64,000 nt of DNA from Yinghuangia aomiensis (GTDB taxonomy: Bacteria; Actinomycetota; Actinomycetes; Streptomycetales; Streptomycetaceae), in assembly GCF_039542225.1 (NCBI RefSeq), contig NZ_BAABHS010000005.1:248001-312000 (forward strand). Direction: 5' to 3'. Shown one piece after another: positions 52,647-60,656 of the stretch. Every line of letters begins with the position of its first letter. The first letter of the stretch is position 1. A program made the translations under genes and the position numbers. Under the pieces are notes generated by a model. The model searched no databases, was not told the DNA's origin, and was given only the letters and a program-made list of their open reading frames with translations.

Positions 52647-53186
52647 ATGATGGCTTCTCGGATCACTCCGGAAGAGCAGGCAGACCTTCACAAAGCCTTG
52701 TACGACGCGCTGAATCCCCTGGTCTCGGCTATCCGCTCCCGGGAGACCGGGCTTCCTTCGGAGCGTGCGTGGGAGGCGGATCCCGTCGACGTGACGCTGT
52801 CCGTACTGGCCGCGTGGAAGGTGGTGGATGTCGAAATCAAGCGGCTGACAGCGCACGCGGCAGCAACCGCCGGCTCCTACGGCGCAAGCTACGAGCAACT
52901 GGGAGCCGTCTGGGGCATCACCCGGCAGGGCGCCCGCAAGAAGTGGCCCGACGCCGCGGGCCGCCGGGCACCCGGGGCAGCGGGCGTGCGAAAGTTCGCC
53001 CTCTTCGGGGGTACCGCCGAACTCGCGCGGTCGTCCTCCGGCGACTGGGGCTGGACAGCCACGGGCGCCGACGGGGCATCCGGCACGGCCGCCGATGGAA
53101 CGCGCTACCCGACCGCAGAAGAAGCAGCAGCGCACGCGGGCGCATTCCTCAAAGAACACAGCCTCGACACCGGCGGGCGGTCGTAG
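52647..53186 (+). CDS. small HTH-like protein of unknown function
   Basis: Protein of 179 residues. The N-terminal 80 residues are helical (ITPEEQADLHKALYDALNPLVSA, DVTLSVLAAWKVVDVEIKRLTAHA). Residues of about 85-105 (SYEQLGAVWGITRQGARKKWP) look like a helix-turn-helix in which GITRQGARKKW is the recognition helix. The C-terminal part (TGADGASGTAADGTRYPTAEEAAAHAGAFLKEHS) resembles a short beta-helix cap. The ATG at 52647 coincides with the predicted transcription start; an earlier frame start at 52608 lies inside the promoter. Probably a DNA-binding regulator, perhaps of its own AT-rich promoter. Confidence 0.65.
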   Translation: MMASRITPEEQADLHKALYDALNPLVSAIRSRETGLPSERAWEADPVDVTLSVLAAWKVVDVEIKRLTAHAAATAGSYGASYEQLGAVWGITRQGARKKWPDAAGRRAPGAAGVRKFALFGGTAELARSSSGDWGWTATGADGASGTAADGTRYPTAEEAAAHAGAFLKEHSLDTGGRS

Positions 53187-53340
53187 CGCCGTCCCCGGTC
53201 AGGAGTCCCTACGGCGGCGGCAAGTTGCGGCGTTCGAGTGGTGATCGGCCGCGCAGCGGGAACACGGGCCGCAGAAGTCGGGCATGTCCCGCTGAACCTG
53301 CCATGGTGGCGACCAGGTTGCCGACGGAGCGGAGTACTTG

Positions 53341-53940
53341 GTGAGTGGGCTGTCGCCGGGCTTCAAACGGTTTCATCGCAGCGACGACCCTCGGCTTCCC
53401 CCAGGGCAGTTTGTCGCGGACGGGTTCCCCGTGCTGTCGGCAGGGCCGACGCCGGTCATCGATCTGCAGCGTTGGCGCTTCACGGTCACCGACGCCCATG
53501 GTGACCGGCGGCAGTGGACTTGGGACGAGTACCAGCGCCTTCCCCAAGAGGACGTGCGCAAGGACATCCACTGCGTCACCCGCTGGTCGAAGTTCGACAC
53601 GGCGTGGCGCGGGGTGTCGTTGGACGTGCTGCTGCACGGCGCGGACACGGACGCCGGCTACGCGATGGTCGAGTCGGTCGGCGGGTACACGACGAACGTT
53701 CCGCTGGCGGACATCACCGGCGGGAAGGCGTGGGTCGTCCACGAATACGACGGCCGCCCTCTGACCGCGGAACACGGCGGCCCCGCACGGATGCTCATCC
53801 CGCACCTGTACTTCTGGAAGTCGGCGAAGTGGGTGTCGGGCGTGCGGCTCATGGAGCACGACCAGCAAGGCTTCTGGGAAGCCTTGGGCTACCACGACTA
53901 CGGGGACCCGTGGCGCGAGCAGAGGTATTGGGGAGACTGA
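53341..53940 (+). CDS. molybdopterin-dependent oxidoreductase, sulfite oxidase fold
   Basis: Molybdoenzyme of 199 residues in the sulfite-oxidase/YedY superfamily without the dimerisation domain. The GTG at 53341 is chosen because GGAG lies six bases upstream. The molybdenum-ligating Cys is Cys78 in KDIHCVTRWSKFDT; GVSLDVLL, GYTTNVPLADI and PHLYFWKSAKWVSGVRLMEHD are the other conserved stretches, with RYWGD closing the protein. No Tat or Sec signal is seen, so it is probably cytoplasmic. The FAD/NAD reductase gene follows two bases after the stop and is the likely electron partner. Confidence 0.9.
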   Translation: MSGLSPGFKRFHRSDDPRLPPGQFVADGFPVLSAGPTPVIDLQRWRFTVTDAHGDRRQWTWDEYQRLPQEDVRKDIHCVTRWSKFDTAWRGVSLDVLLHGADTDAGYAMVESVGGYTTNVPLADITGGKAWVVHEYDGRPLTAEHGGPARMLIPHLYFWKSAKWVSGVRLMEHDQQGFWEALGYHDYGDPWREQRYWGD

Positions 53941-53942
53941 CC

Positions 53943-54665
53943 GTGACCGGAGCGTGGTTGCGTGCCCGATTGGTCGACCGGTTCCCTGAGACCGCAAGTG
54001 CGCGCACGTTGGTGTTCGCCGTGCCCTCGTGGCCGGGGCACCTTGCGGGACAGCACGTGGATGTACGGCTCACCGCGGACGACGGCTACCAAGCGGTGCG
54101 CAGCTACTCGCTGTCGGCTCCGGCCGACGGAGAAAGCGCCGTGCAGATCTCGGTGCAGCCGGTGCCCGACGGTGAGGTGTCGCCGTACCTGGCGGAAGCG
54201 CTCCCGGTCGGCGCGGACGTGCAGGTGCGCGGGCCGCTGGGCGGCTGGTTCGTGTGGCGTCCCCAGTGGCGCGACCCGGTGATGCTGGTCGCGGGAGGGT
54301 CGGGTGTGGCACCGCTGATGGCGATGCTCAGGGCCCGCGAAGAGGCCTCCGGCCCGGCACCGTTCCGCCTGGTCTATTCGCTGCGGGACCCGGCCCAGCG
54401 GTGGTTCGCGCCCGACCTGGACAGGATGGAAGCGGATCAGACGGGAGCGAGGGTTGCGTACGTGTACACGCGCCGGCCTCCGGAGGGGTTCCCCCGGCCG
54501 GCCGGCCGTCTGGGGGCATCCGACCTGGACGCGGCGGGTTGGCGGCCCGGCGACCGGCCGTGGTGTTACGTGTGCGGGCCCACCGCCTTCGTCGAGCATG
54601 CCGCGAACCTGCTGGTCGGCCTGGGCCACGACCAGGCCCGCATCCGCACCGAGCGTTTCGGCTGA
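53943..54665 (+). CDS. FAD/NAD(P)-binding oxidoreductase
   Basis: Ferredoxin-NADP reductase-type flavoprotein of 240 residues starting at GTG 53943. FAD domain with LAGQHVDVRLTADDGYQAVR and the FAD motif RSYSLSAP; NAD domain with LVAGGSGVAPLMAMLR and the C-terminal WCYVCGPTAFVEHAANLL. It lacks an iron-sulfur domain, so it should pass electrons directly to or from the adjacent molybdoenzyme. Convergent with a small zinc-ribbon gene of a family often found beside this pair. Confidence 0.92.
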   Translation: MTGAWLRARLVDRFPETASARTLVFAVPSWPGHLAGQHVDVRLTADDGYQAVRSYSLSAPADGESAVQISVQPVPDGEVSPYLAEALPVGADVQVRGPLGGWFVWRPQWRDPVMLVAGGSGVAPLMAMLRAREEASGPAPFRLVYSLRDPAQRWFAPDLDRMEADQTGARVAYVYTRRPPEGFPRPAGRLGASDLDAAGWRPGDRPWCYVCGPTAFVEHAANLLVGLGHDQARIRTERFG

Positions 54666-54668
54666 GGC

Positions 54669-54702
54669 GTCCGCCGTGGGCGCAGGCTGCGGTCAGGCGG
54701 AC
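54669..54702. terminator. hairpin between convergent genes
   Basis: GTCCGCC (54669-54675) and GGCGGAC (54696-54702) are perfect 7-base arms exactly filling the gap between the two convergent stops. Confidence 0.5.
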
Positions 54703-54703
54703 T

Positions 54704-54979
54704 TCAGGACTCGCCGTCCAGCCGGAAGCGCAGGGCGCCGCCGCTCCCGAAGTCCAGCCACAGTGTCCGGCCGTGCCGGGCGACGCGGAGAGCCACGTCG
54801 TGACAGTGCGGGCAGCGCGCGACGGCGGCTAGCCCCGCGTCGTAGACGTGCAGTTCGGCGACGGTCGCCTCGGTGCCGCAACCGGGGCAGCGACGCACGG
54901 CCATGGTGATGTCGGCGGCGAAGATGGCGGACAGCGGGCCCGCCAGGGCGTTGCCATCGTGGAAAGACAGCGTGGCCAT
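54704..54979 (-). CDS. small zinc-ribbon protein, DUF6510-like
   Basis: Protein of 91 residues; the ATG at 54979 has GGGAG five bases upstream. Sequence DGNALAGPLSAIFAADIT is followed by a zinc ribbon CPGCGTEATVAELHVY ... CPHCHDVALRVA and a closing WLDFGSGGALRF strand. This agrees with DUF6510, a family that accompanies sulfite-oxidase-like molybdoenzymes and their FAD reductases in actinobacteria. Role unknown; maturation or regulation of the pair is possible. Confidence 0.8.
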   Translation of the reverse strand: MATLSFHDGNALAGPLSAIFAADITMAVRRCPGCGTEATVAELHVYDAGLAAVARCPHCHDVALRVARHGRTLWLDFGSGGALRFRLDGES

Positions 54980-55447
54980 CGTTCTCCCGTCGTCGGCGGT
55001 TCCGGCGCTCCGCCGGACGAGCCACAGTGGACAAACCTGCACCGCCGACGGGCATCTTCGTAGGAAAGGGTGACAGCCGCGGCAGCCTCCGAGCGGGACG
55101 CCTCGCGGCGTGTTGCGGGGCCTACGCCGATTGGCCGCAGGGCGCGGTGCCGAGAAGCCCACCATGGCATCGGCGAAGATGCACCGCCCCGGCACCGGCC
55201 TGCGGCAGACGAACCGCCCCTGCCGACACGCCCGGCGCGGCATCCACGCGCCTACTTCGACCTGGGGGCGTTCCAGGCGCAACTAGGGCACAACCAGGGC
55301 GCAACCAGCTGCGACGCACTGACCTGCGCACCGGTCCGGCAGCTGCCGGACGACCGTCGGCGCCCCGGGTGATTCCGACCGTGGTGGGAAGCGTGCTTCG
55401 GACCTCGGGCTGAAGACCGGGAGACGTACGGGCTGCAGGCTTCCGGC
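54980..55447. other. intergenic, no gene recognised
   Basis: Divergent gap of 468 bases between the zinc-ribbon gene and the ABC transporter operon. Open frames here give only low-complexity Arg/Pro/Ala sequence. The promoters of both transcripts must lie here, but none could be assigned with confidence. Confidence 0.45.
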
Positions 55448-56194
55448 ATGAACTCTTCGCGATCACATCCGGCCGCGGCCGCCGGCCCCGATCCGGCGGC
55501 GGTCACGGTCGAGGGGCTGACCAAGCGCTACGGCCGGACCACCGTCGTCGACCGGCTGTCGTTCACCGTGCGGTCCGGCGCGGTCACCGGCTTCTTCGGG
55601 CCCAACGGCGCGGGCAAGACCACGGTGCTGAAGGCGGTCGCCGGGCTGGTGCGCCCGACCGCCGGGCGCGTTCTGGTCCGGGGCCGTGCGACGGTGTCCG
55701 ACCCCCGGGTGTTGGGCGTGCACATCGAACCGTGCGGCGCGCACCCGGGGCGTACCGCACGCGCCCACTTGGGGGCGCTCGCCGTGCTCGCCGGCCTGCC
55801 CCGGGCCCGCGTCGGCGAGGTGCTGGAACTGGTCGGTCTGGAGGACGCCGCCAAACGGCGGGTCGGCACGTACTCGCTGGGCATGCGCCAACGGCTCGGA
55901 CTGGCCGCCGCGTTGCTGGGCGACCCCGACGTCCTCGTCCTGGACGAGCCGGTGAACGGCCTGGACCCGCAGGCGATCCGCCGCCTGCGCACGCTCATCC
56001 GGGAACGGGCGCAGCGCGGGGCCACGACCCTGCTGTCCAGCCACCTCCTGAGCGAGGCCGCCCGGATCGTCGACGACGTCGTGATCATCGACCAAGGGCG
56101 CCTGCTCCGGGCCGGAACCGTCGAGGAACTCACCTCGTCGACCGCGTCCCTGGACGACGTGTTCCACGACCTGACCGAAGGGCGCAGCGCATGA
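55448..56194 (+). CDS. ABC transporter ATP-binding protein
   Basis: ATPase of 248 residues: Walker A FFGPNGAGKTT, Q-loop region around GVHIEPCGAHPGRTA, signature YSLGMRQRLGLA, Walker B VLVLDEPVNGLDP, switch His in LLSSHLL. Sequence type matches drug- or lantibiotic-exporter ATPases (CcmA/DrrA-like). Its stop overlaps the permease ATG. The four genes 55448-58768 overlap one another and form one unit. The start has no good ribosome site. Confidence 0.93.
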   Translation: MNSSRSHPAAAAGPDPAAVTVEGLTKRYGRTTVVDRLSFTVRSGAVTGFFGPNGAGKTTVLKAVAGLVRPTAGRVLVRGRATVSDPRVLGVHIEPCGAHPGRTARAHLGALAVLAGLPRARVGEVLELVGLEDAAKRRVGTYSLGMRQRLGLAAALLGDPDVLVLDEPVNGLDPQAIRRLRTLIRERAQRGATTLLSSHLLSEAARIVDDVVIIDQGRLLRAGTVEELTSSTASLDDVFHDLTEGRSA

Positions 56195-56910
56195 GCCGCC
56201 TGCTCAAGGGAGAACTGCTCAAGACCGCGACCACCCGGTCCGGGTACGCCTTCCTGCTCGGTGTCGTCGCGTTCGGCGTGCTCAACGCCGTGGTCGTCGC
56301 GGCGGCGTCGGGCGATCTGGACGAGGTCGCGGAGAAGCAGGAGGCGTTCGCCGGGCTGCCGGTCCTGCTGATGCTGTGGGGGCTGGTCGGCGCCGCGGGC
56401 GAGTACCGCCACCGCACCGCGGCACCGGCCGCGTTGGTGTCCGGCCGCGACCGCGGCACGGTGCTGCTCTCCCGGATCGCCGCGTACGCCCTGACCGCGC
56501 TGGTCATCGGGGTCCTGTCCGTCGCCGCGTCGACCGCGGTCGCCGTGCCGCTGCTGCGCGACGATCCGGGGCCCGGCCTCACGTCCGCGCAAATCGCTTC
56601 GGTCGCGGCGGGCAACCTGGCGGCGTTCGTGCTGTCTGCGATCATGGGGGCCGCCATCGGCGCGATGGTGCGCGTCCCGGTGGTGGGGGTGGTCGTCTTG
56701 CTCGTCGTGAACTTCGCGGTGCTCCCGCTGATCGCCGGTGTCGCCGAATCAGCGGCCGACCTTTCGCCGTTCGGTGCCGCCGCGATCCTGACGCGGTCGA
56801 CGCACAACACCACGCTGTCCGTCGGGACCGCCGCCCTGGTCGTGGCCGCGTGGGCGGTCGCCCTGGCGATCGTGTCCGTCGCGAGCGAACGCCGGCGGGA
56901 CCTGGCGTGA
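56191..56910 (+). CDS. ABC-2 type transporter permease
   Basis: Membrane subunit of 239 residues with about six transmembrane helices (YAFLLGVVAFGVLNAVVVAA, LPVLLMLWGLVGAAGEYRH, IAAYALTALVIGVLSVAAST, LAAFVLSAIMGAAIGAMV, VVGVVVLLVVNFAVLPLIAG, AALVVAAWAVALAIVSVA). ATGA overlap with the ATPase and GTGA overlap with the kinase show translational coupling. Substrate unknown; export of an antibiotic or peptide is usual for this arrangement. Confidence 0.9.
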   Translation: MSRLLKGELLKTATTRSGYAFLLGVVAFGVLNAVVVAAASGDLDEVAEKQEAFAGLPVLLMLWGLVGAAGEYRHRTAAPAALVSGRDRGTVLLSRIAAYALTALVIGVLSVAASTAVAVPLLRDDPGPGLTSAQIASVAAGNLAAFVLSAIMGAAIGAMVRVPVVGVVVLLVVNFAVLPLIAGVAESAADLSPFGAAAILTRSTHNTTLSVGTAALVVAAWAVALAIVSVASERRRDLA

Positions 56911-58100
56911 ACGCCTCGTCCCGTGCCCTGCCCGGCTCCCTGCGTGCGGTGCGCCGGTGGTTCCCGGCGCACCGCACGCAGGTGTTCGACGCCGCTGTCG
57001 CCGCGGTGGCGACCGGGGTGGAACTGGGGCTGATGTTCGAGGACGCCTCGCCGGTCGCCGCCGTCCCCACGCTGCTCGCGCTCGCGGCCGGCATCGCCCT
57101 GCTCACCCGGCGGTACGCACCCGAGGCCGTCCTCGCCTTCACCTGCACGACCGCCGCAGTGCTCACGGTGGCCGGCCACTACCCCGGCGGCGCGCCGCCG
57201 TTGGTCGCCCTGTTCACCGTCGCCGAACTCCGTGAACGCCGCGCCTCGCTCCTCGCCCTCGCGCCGACGGCGGTGTTCCTGACGGCGTCGAGCATCTCCG
57301 CCGTCCCCGTCGCCGTGGGCGCGTGGGGCCTCGGCGCGTACGCCCAGACCCGGCGCCGGTACACCCTCGCCCTGGAGGAACGCGCCGACCACCTCGAACG
57401 CGAGCGCACCCAGCTGTCCCTGATCGCGGCGCAGCAGGAGCGCACCGCGATCGCCCGCGAGCTGCACGACATCGTCGCCCATTCCGTCACCGTGATGCTG
57501 CTGGGCGTACGCGGGGCCCGCGACGTCCTGCGCACCGCGCCCGACGTCGCCGACGACACCCTGGCCCGGGTGGAGACCAGCGCCGAGCAGAGCCTGGCCG
57601 AGCTCCGGCGCATGCTCCTGCTCCTGCGCGAGCCCGATGAGCGGCACGCGGCCCTGCACCCGCAGCCGTCGCTGGACCAACTCGCCGCGCTCGTCGCCTC
57701 GTACGACGCCGCCGGGCTGCCCGCGCATCTGGAGGTCAGCGGCCCCGCCCGGCCGCTGGACGGCGGCGTGGAGCTGTCCGTCTACCGCATCGTCGAGGAG
57801 GCGCTGACCAACGTGCTCAAGCACGCCCGCCCCACCCGCGTCGCGGTGACCCTCGGGTTCGGCCGCACGCACCTGGACGTCTCGGTCGTCAACGACGACG
57901 GACCGCACCACTCCGCGCCGCCCGGTCCTCCAGCCGGTCCTCCGTCAGCTCCTCCGCCCGGTCCGGCGACCACGGCCGGGCACGGCCTCGTCGGGATGCG
58001 CGAACGCGTCGCCGTCCTCGGCGGCGTACTGGAAGCCCGGCCCGAGGCCGACGGCGGGTTCCGGGTCGCGGCCCGCCTGCCCCTGGGGGACGCGGCATGA
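56907..58100 (+). CDS. sensor histidine kinase (HisKA_3)
   Basis: Kinase of 397 residues beginning at a GTG that overlaps the permease stop. Four to five membrane helices (about 25-145) without a sizeable external loop, as in kinases that sense through their partner transporter. DHp motif IARELHDIVAHSVTVMLL (His187), ATPase motifs YRIVEEALTNVLKHA and GHGLVGMRERV. A Pro-rich insert (HHSAPPGPPAGPPSAPPPGP) sits in the ATP lid before GHGL. Confidence 0.93.
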   Translation: MNASSRALPGSLRAVRRWFPAHRTQVFDAAVAAVATGVELGLMFEDASPVAAVPTLLALAAGIALLTRRYAPEAVLAFTCTTAAVLTVAGHYPGGAPPLVALFTVAELRERRASLLALAPTAVFLTASSISAVPVAVGAWGLGAYAQTRRRYTLALEERADHLERERTQLSLIAAQQERTAIARELHDIVAHSVTVMLLGVRGARDVLRTAPDVADDTLARVETSAEQSLAELRRMLLLLREPDERHAALHPQPSLDQLAALVASYDAAGLPAHLEVSGPARPLDGGVELSVYRIVEEALTNVLKHARPTRVAVTLGFGRTHLDVSVVNDDGPHHSAPPGPPAGPPSAPPPGPATTAGHGLVGMRERVAVLGGVLEARPEADGGFRVAARLPLGDAA

Positions 58101-58768
58101 CGATCCGCCTGCTCATCGTGGACGACCAGGAGCTGATCCGCACCGGCCTGCGGCTGTTCCTCCAGACCCAGGACGCTTTCACCGTCGTCGGCGAGGCCGC
58201 GGACGGCGCGGAGGCCGTCGCGCTGGCCCGCGAACTGCGGCCCGACGTGGTCCTCATGGACATCCGCATGCCGCACGTCGACGGCATCGAGGCCACCCGG
58301 CGCCTGCACGCGGCGGGAATCACGCCGCCGCCGCGCGTCCTGGTCCTGACGACATTCGACCTCGACGAGTACGTCTTCGGCGCGCTGCGGGCCGGCGCCG
58401 CCGGGTTCCTCCTCAAGGACGCGTCCCGCGCGCATCTCGTCGAGGCCGTCCACGTGGTCCACGACGGCGAGGCCCTGCTCTCGCCGTCGATCACGCGCCG
58501 CCTCGTCGAGAACTTCGCCGCCCGCGCCGAACCCCGCCCCGCACCCAGTCCCCTCGCGGCCGAACTGACCCCGCGCGAACACGAGACCCTGCTCCTGGTC
58601 GCGCGCGGCCTGTCCAACACCGAGATCGCCGCCCGCCTGGTCGTCACCGAGGCGACCGTCAAGAGCCACGTGGGCAGCATGTTCGCCAAACTCGCCCTGC
58701 GCGACCGGGCCCAAGCGGTGGTCTTCGCCTACGAACACGGCCTGATCGTCGCGGGCGAAGCGGGCTGA
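58097..58768 (+). CDS. NarL/FixJ family response regulator
   Basis: Regulator of 223 residues overlapping the kinase stop as ATGA. Receiver with LLIVDDQELIRTG, phospho-acceptor Asp55 in VVLMDIRMPHVDG, LTTFDLDEYVFGAL and FLLKDAS; LuxR-type helix-turn-helix LTPREHETLLLVARGLSNTEIA, TVKSHVGSMFAKL. Expected to control the ABC transporter operon it belongs to. Confidence 0.95.
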   Translation: MTIRLLIVDDQELIRTGLRLFLQTQDAFTVVGEAADGAEAVALARELRPDVVLMDIRMPHVDGIEATRRLHAAGITPPPRVLVLTTFDLDEYVFGALRAGAAGFLLKDASRAHLVEAVHVVHDGEALLSPSITRRLVENFAARAEPRPAPSPLAAELTPREHETLLLVARGLSNTEIAARLVVTEATVKSHVGSMFAKLALRDRAQAVVFAYEHGLIVAGEAG

Positions 58769-58933
58769 CGCGGGCCTGCCGGCCGATCGGGTTGGGCGGA
58801 GAACCGGGACCGAACTCCCCTGGTCACCCGACCGTCCCGTGCCGACGACGCCGACCGCCTCCTCTGCGCGCCGGTGTTCGAAGGCGGGCGCCATCGGACG
58901 GGCCGGTGACCGCACCATCCCCCGCAGCCGCGG

Positions 58934-60028
58934 TCACGGGCCGCCGCCCGGCGTGGACTCCGCGGGATTCAGCTCTTTGACGAGACCGACGACCCCGTCG
59001 GTGTCGGCCGTCGATGCGCGCTCGTATCCCTCGCTCTGGTAGAGACCGATGTTGTATCCGCTGGCCGCGCCGGTGAACAGCACCATGCGACGGCAGCCCG
59101 GCTCGGCCGCGGCTTCGGCCGCACGGAGCAGCCATTGGCCTACGCGTTGACCCCGGAGATCGGGGACCACACCGAGTCGTCCGATGTGCCAGTCGGTTTC
59201 GAGGCGCCGGGCCCGGACCATGCCGAGGAGCCGACCGTCCAGCCACAGCCCCAGGGTGTACCAGGCCGCCAGCCAGTCGCGTACCTGCTCCGGAGACTCG
59301 TGCAGGGCGGGCACGTCCAAGGTGTCGTTGGCGAACGCCTCGTCCACCCAGCAGCATCGCTGAAGGACGGTGACCTCCGGGGCGTCGTCCGGAGTCAGCC
59401 GCCGCACATACGATCCCGGCAACGGGCCTGGCACCACGCCGGATCCCGCTCGCTCGCGCATCGGCCGCAAAGCCTGGGCAACGCGCACGAGTTCGTCCAG
59501 GACGCCGACGGCCGCCCGCTCGAGAGCGGGGTTCGGACGGATTCTCCCGTTGTCCGTCGCCTCGCCGATACGGATCGCGACTGCGGCGCCCAGCGGCACC
59601 AGACGCAGCGTGGTCACCACTTGCTTGGCGTGCTGGACGGACCGGGTGCCCGCGGAGGTGTTGCCGTAGCTGACGAAGCCGATCGGCTTCCACGCCCACT
59701 CGCGGCTGAGGTAGTCCAACGCGTTCTTCAGCGTCGCGGGCATCCCGTAGTTGTATTCCGGCGTCACGACGATGAAGCCGTCCGCCGCGTCCACGATCGC
59801 GCTCCACCGCCGTGTGTGCGCGTGCCGGTAGATCCCCGACGCCGGATGCTGCTCTTCGTCGAGGAACGGCAGATCGAGGTCGCCGAGGGCCGTCGGCACG
59901 AGTTCGACGGCGAGTTCCGTCGCGCGAGGGGTGATCGTCTCGACCACCCACTCGCCCACCGCCGGCCCCAAGGCGCCCGGGCGGTTGCTGCATATCAGCA
60001 CGAGGATGCGCACGGGTTTCGTTGACAT
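58934..60028 (-). CDS. NADPH-dependent FMN reductase fused to GNAT acetyltransferase
   Basis: Bifunctional protein of 364 residues. Residues 1-190 are a flavodoxin-fold FMN reductase (ILVLICSNRPGALGPAVGEW; VVTPEYNYGMPATLKNALDY at 88-106; FVSYGNTSAGTRSVQHAKQV). Residues 205-364 form a GNAT domain (YVRRLTPDDAPEVTVLQRC, acetyl-CoA loop LGVVPDLRGQRVGQWLLRAA at 285-304, MVLFTGAASGYNIGLYQSEG). The two are normally separate genes; here the frame is continuous with no linker break. Divergent from a MarR gene with only 30 bases between start codons; those start codons sit inside the operator arms, so the MarR protein almost certainly represses it. A role in quinone or electrophile detoxification is likely for the reductase half; the acceptor of the acetyl half is unknown. 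Confidence 0.88.
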   Translation of the reverse strand: MSTKPVRILVLICSNRPGALGPAVGEWVVETITPRATELAVELVPTALGDLDLPFLDEEQHPASGIYRHAHTRRWSAIVDAADGFIVVTPEYNYGMPATLKNALDYLSREWAWKPIGFVSYGNTSAGTRSVQHAKQVVTTLRLVPLGAAVAIRIGEATDNGRIRPNPALERAAVGVLDELVRVAQALRPMRERAGSGVVPGPLPGSYVRRLTPDDAPEVTVLQRCCWVDEAFANDTLDVPALHESPEQVRDWLAAWYTLGLWLDGRLLGMVRARRLETDWHIGRLGVVPDLRGQRVGQWLLRAAEAAAEPGCRRMVLFTGAASGYNIGLYQSEGYERASTADTDGVVGLVKELNPAESTPGGGP

Positions 60029-60065
60029 GGAAACGAAAGTAGGCGCTATGTTGTTTACATGTCAA
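60022..60065. promoter_or_regulatory. symmetric divergent promoter/operator
   Basis: Inverted repeat TTGACATGGAAAC (60022-60034) and GTTTACATGTCAA (60053-60065), 12 of 13 positions paired. Each arm carries a TTGACA: the left serves as -35 for the MarR gene (with TATGTT at 60047-60052), the right, read in reverse, as -35 for the reductase (with TACTTT at 60041-60036). Both transcripts would start at their start codons, and each -35 overlaps the other gene's start codon. Confidence 0.7.
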
Positions 60066-60526
60066 TGAGATCTTCGGCGGCCGAACCGGTGGAATGGCTG
60101 AACGCGAATGAGGACCGGGCATGGCGGGCCTTCCGCCGTCTGGTGATCGCCGTCCGGACAGGAACCACGCGCGACTTGGCCGACGCCGGCCTCTCCGAAC
60201 CCGACTACGAGGTGCTCAGCACGCTGTCGGAGAGGCCCCAGCACACCAGCACCCTGCACGAACAGGCCGCCAAGATGGGCTGGTCGCGGAGCCGCCTCTC
60301 GCGACACGCCACCCGCATGGAAACACGCGGCCTGCTGCGGCGCGCGCCCGATCCCGACGACGGCAGAGGCTGCCTCCTGGTTCTCACCGAACAGGGCATG
60401 GACACGTTGACGAGCGCGGCCCCTGCCCATGTCGCGTCCGTACGGCGCCACTTCGTCGACCGACTCACCCCCGAGGACCTCGCCGCGCTGGAGGACATCG
60501 CCCGGAAGCTGGAAGCACCCCGGTAG
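60059..60526 (+). CDS. MarR family transcriptional regulator
   Basis: Winged-helix regulator of 155 residues: WRAFRRLVIAVRTGTTRDLADAGLSEPDYEVLSTL, then STLHEQAAKMGWSRSRLSRHATRMETRGLLRRAPDPDDGRGCLLVLTEQG, and a C-terminal dimerisation helix. The ATG at 60059 coincides with the predicted transcription start, so the mRNA is probably leaderless. Divergent from the reductase-GNAT gene and likely to control both through the shared inverted repeat. Confidence 0.93.
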   Translation: MSMRSSAAEPVEWLNANEDRAWRAFRRLVIAVRTGTTRDLADAGLSEPDYEVLSTLSERPQHTSTLHEQAAKMGWSRSRLSRHATRMETRGLLRRAPDPDDGRGCLLVLTEQGMDTLTSAAPAHVASVRRHFVDRLTPEDLAALEDIARKLEAPR

Positions 60527-60656
60527 GACGTGCGCCCACCGCCGGCCGCCCGGAAGACATCCCCGCCGGACGCATTCGGCACGCGGTCCTACGATGGGGC
60601 ACCGCCGCCAGGCGGACGATCCCCCAATGCGCCCCGTCAGACGGAAGGTTGGCCGC

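Noticed and set aside
58904..58940. Hairpin GTGACCGC/GCGGTCAC between the response regulator and reductase-GNAT genes
   Set aside because: One arm overlaps the reductase stop codon and there is no further support, so it was not listed as a terminator.
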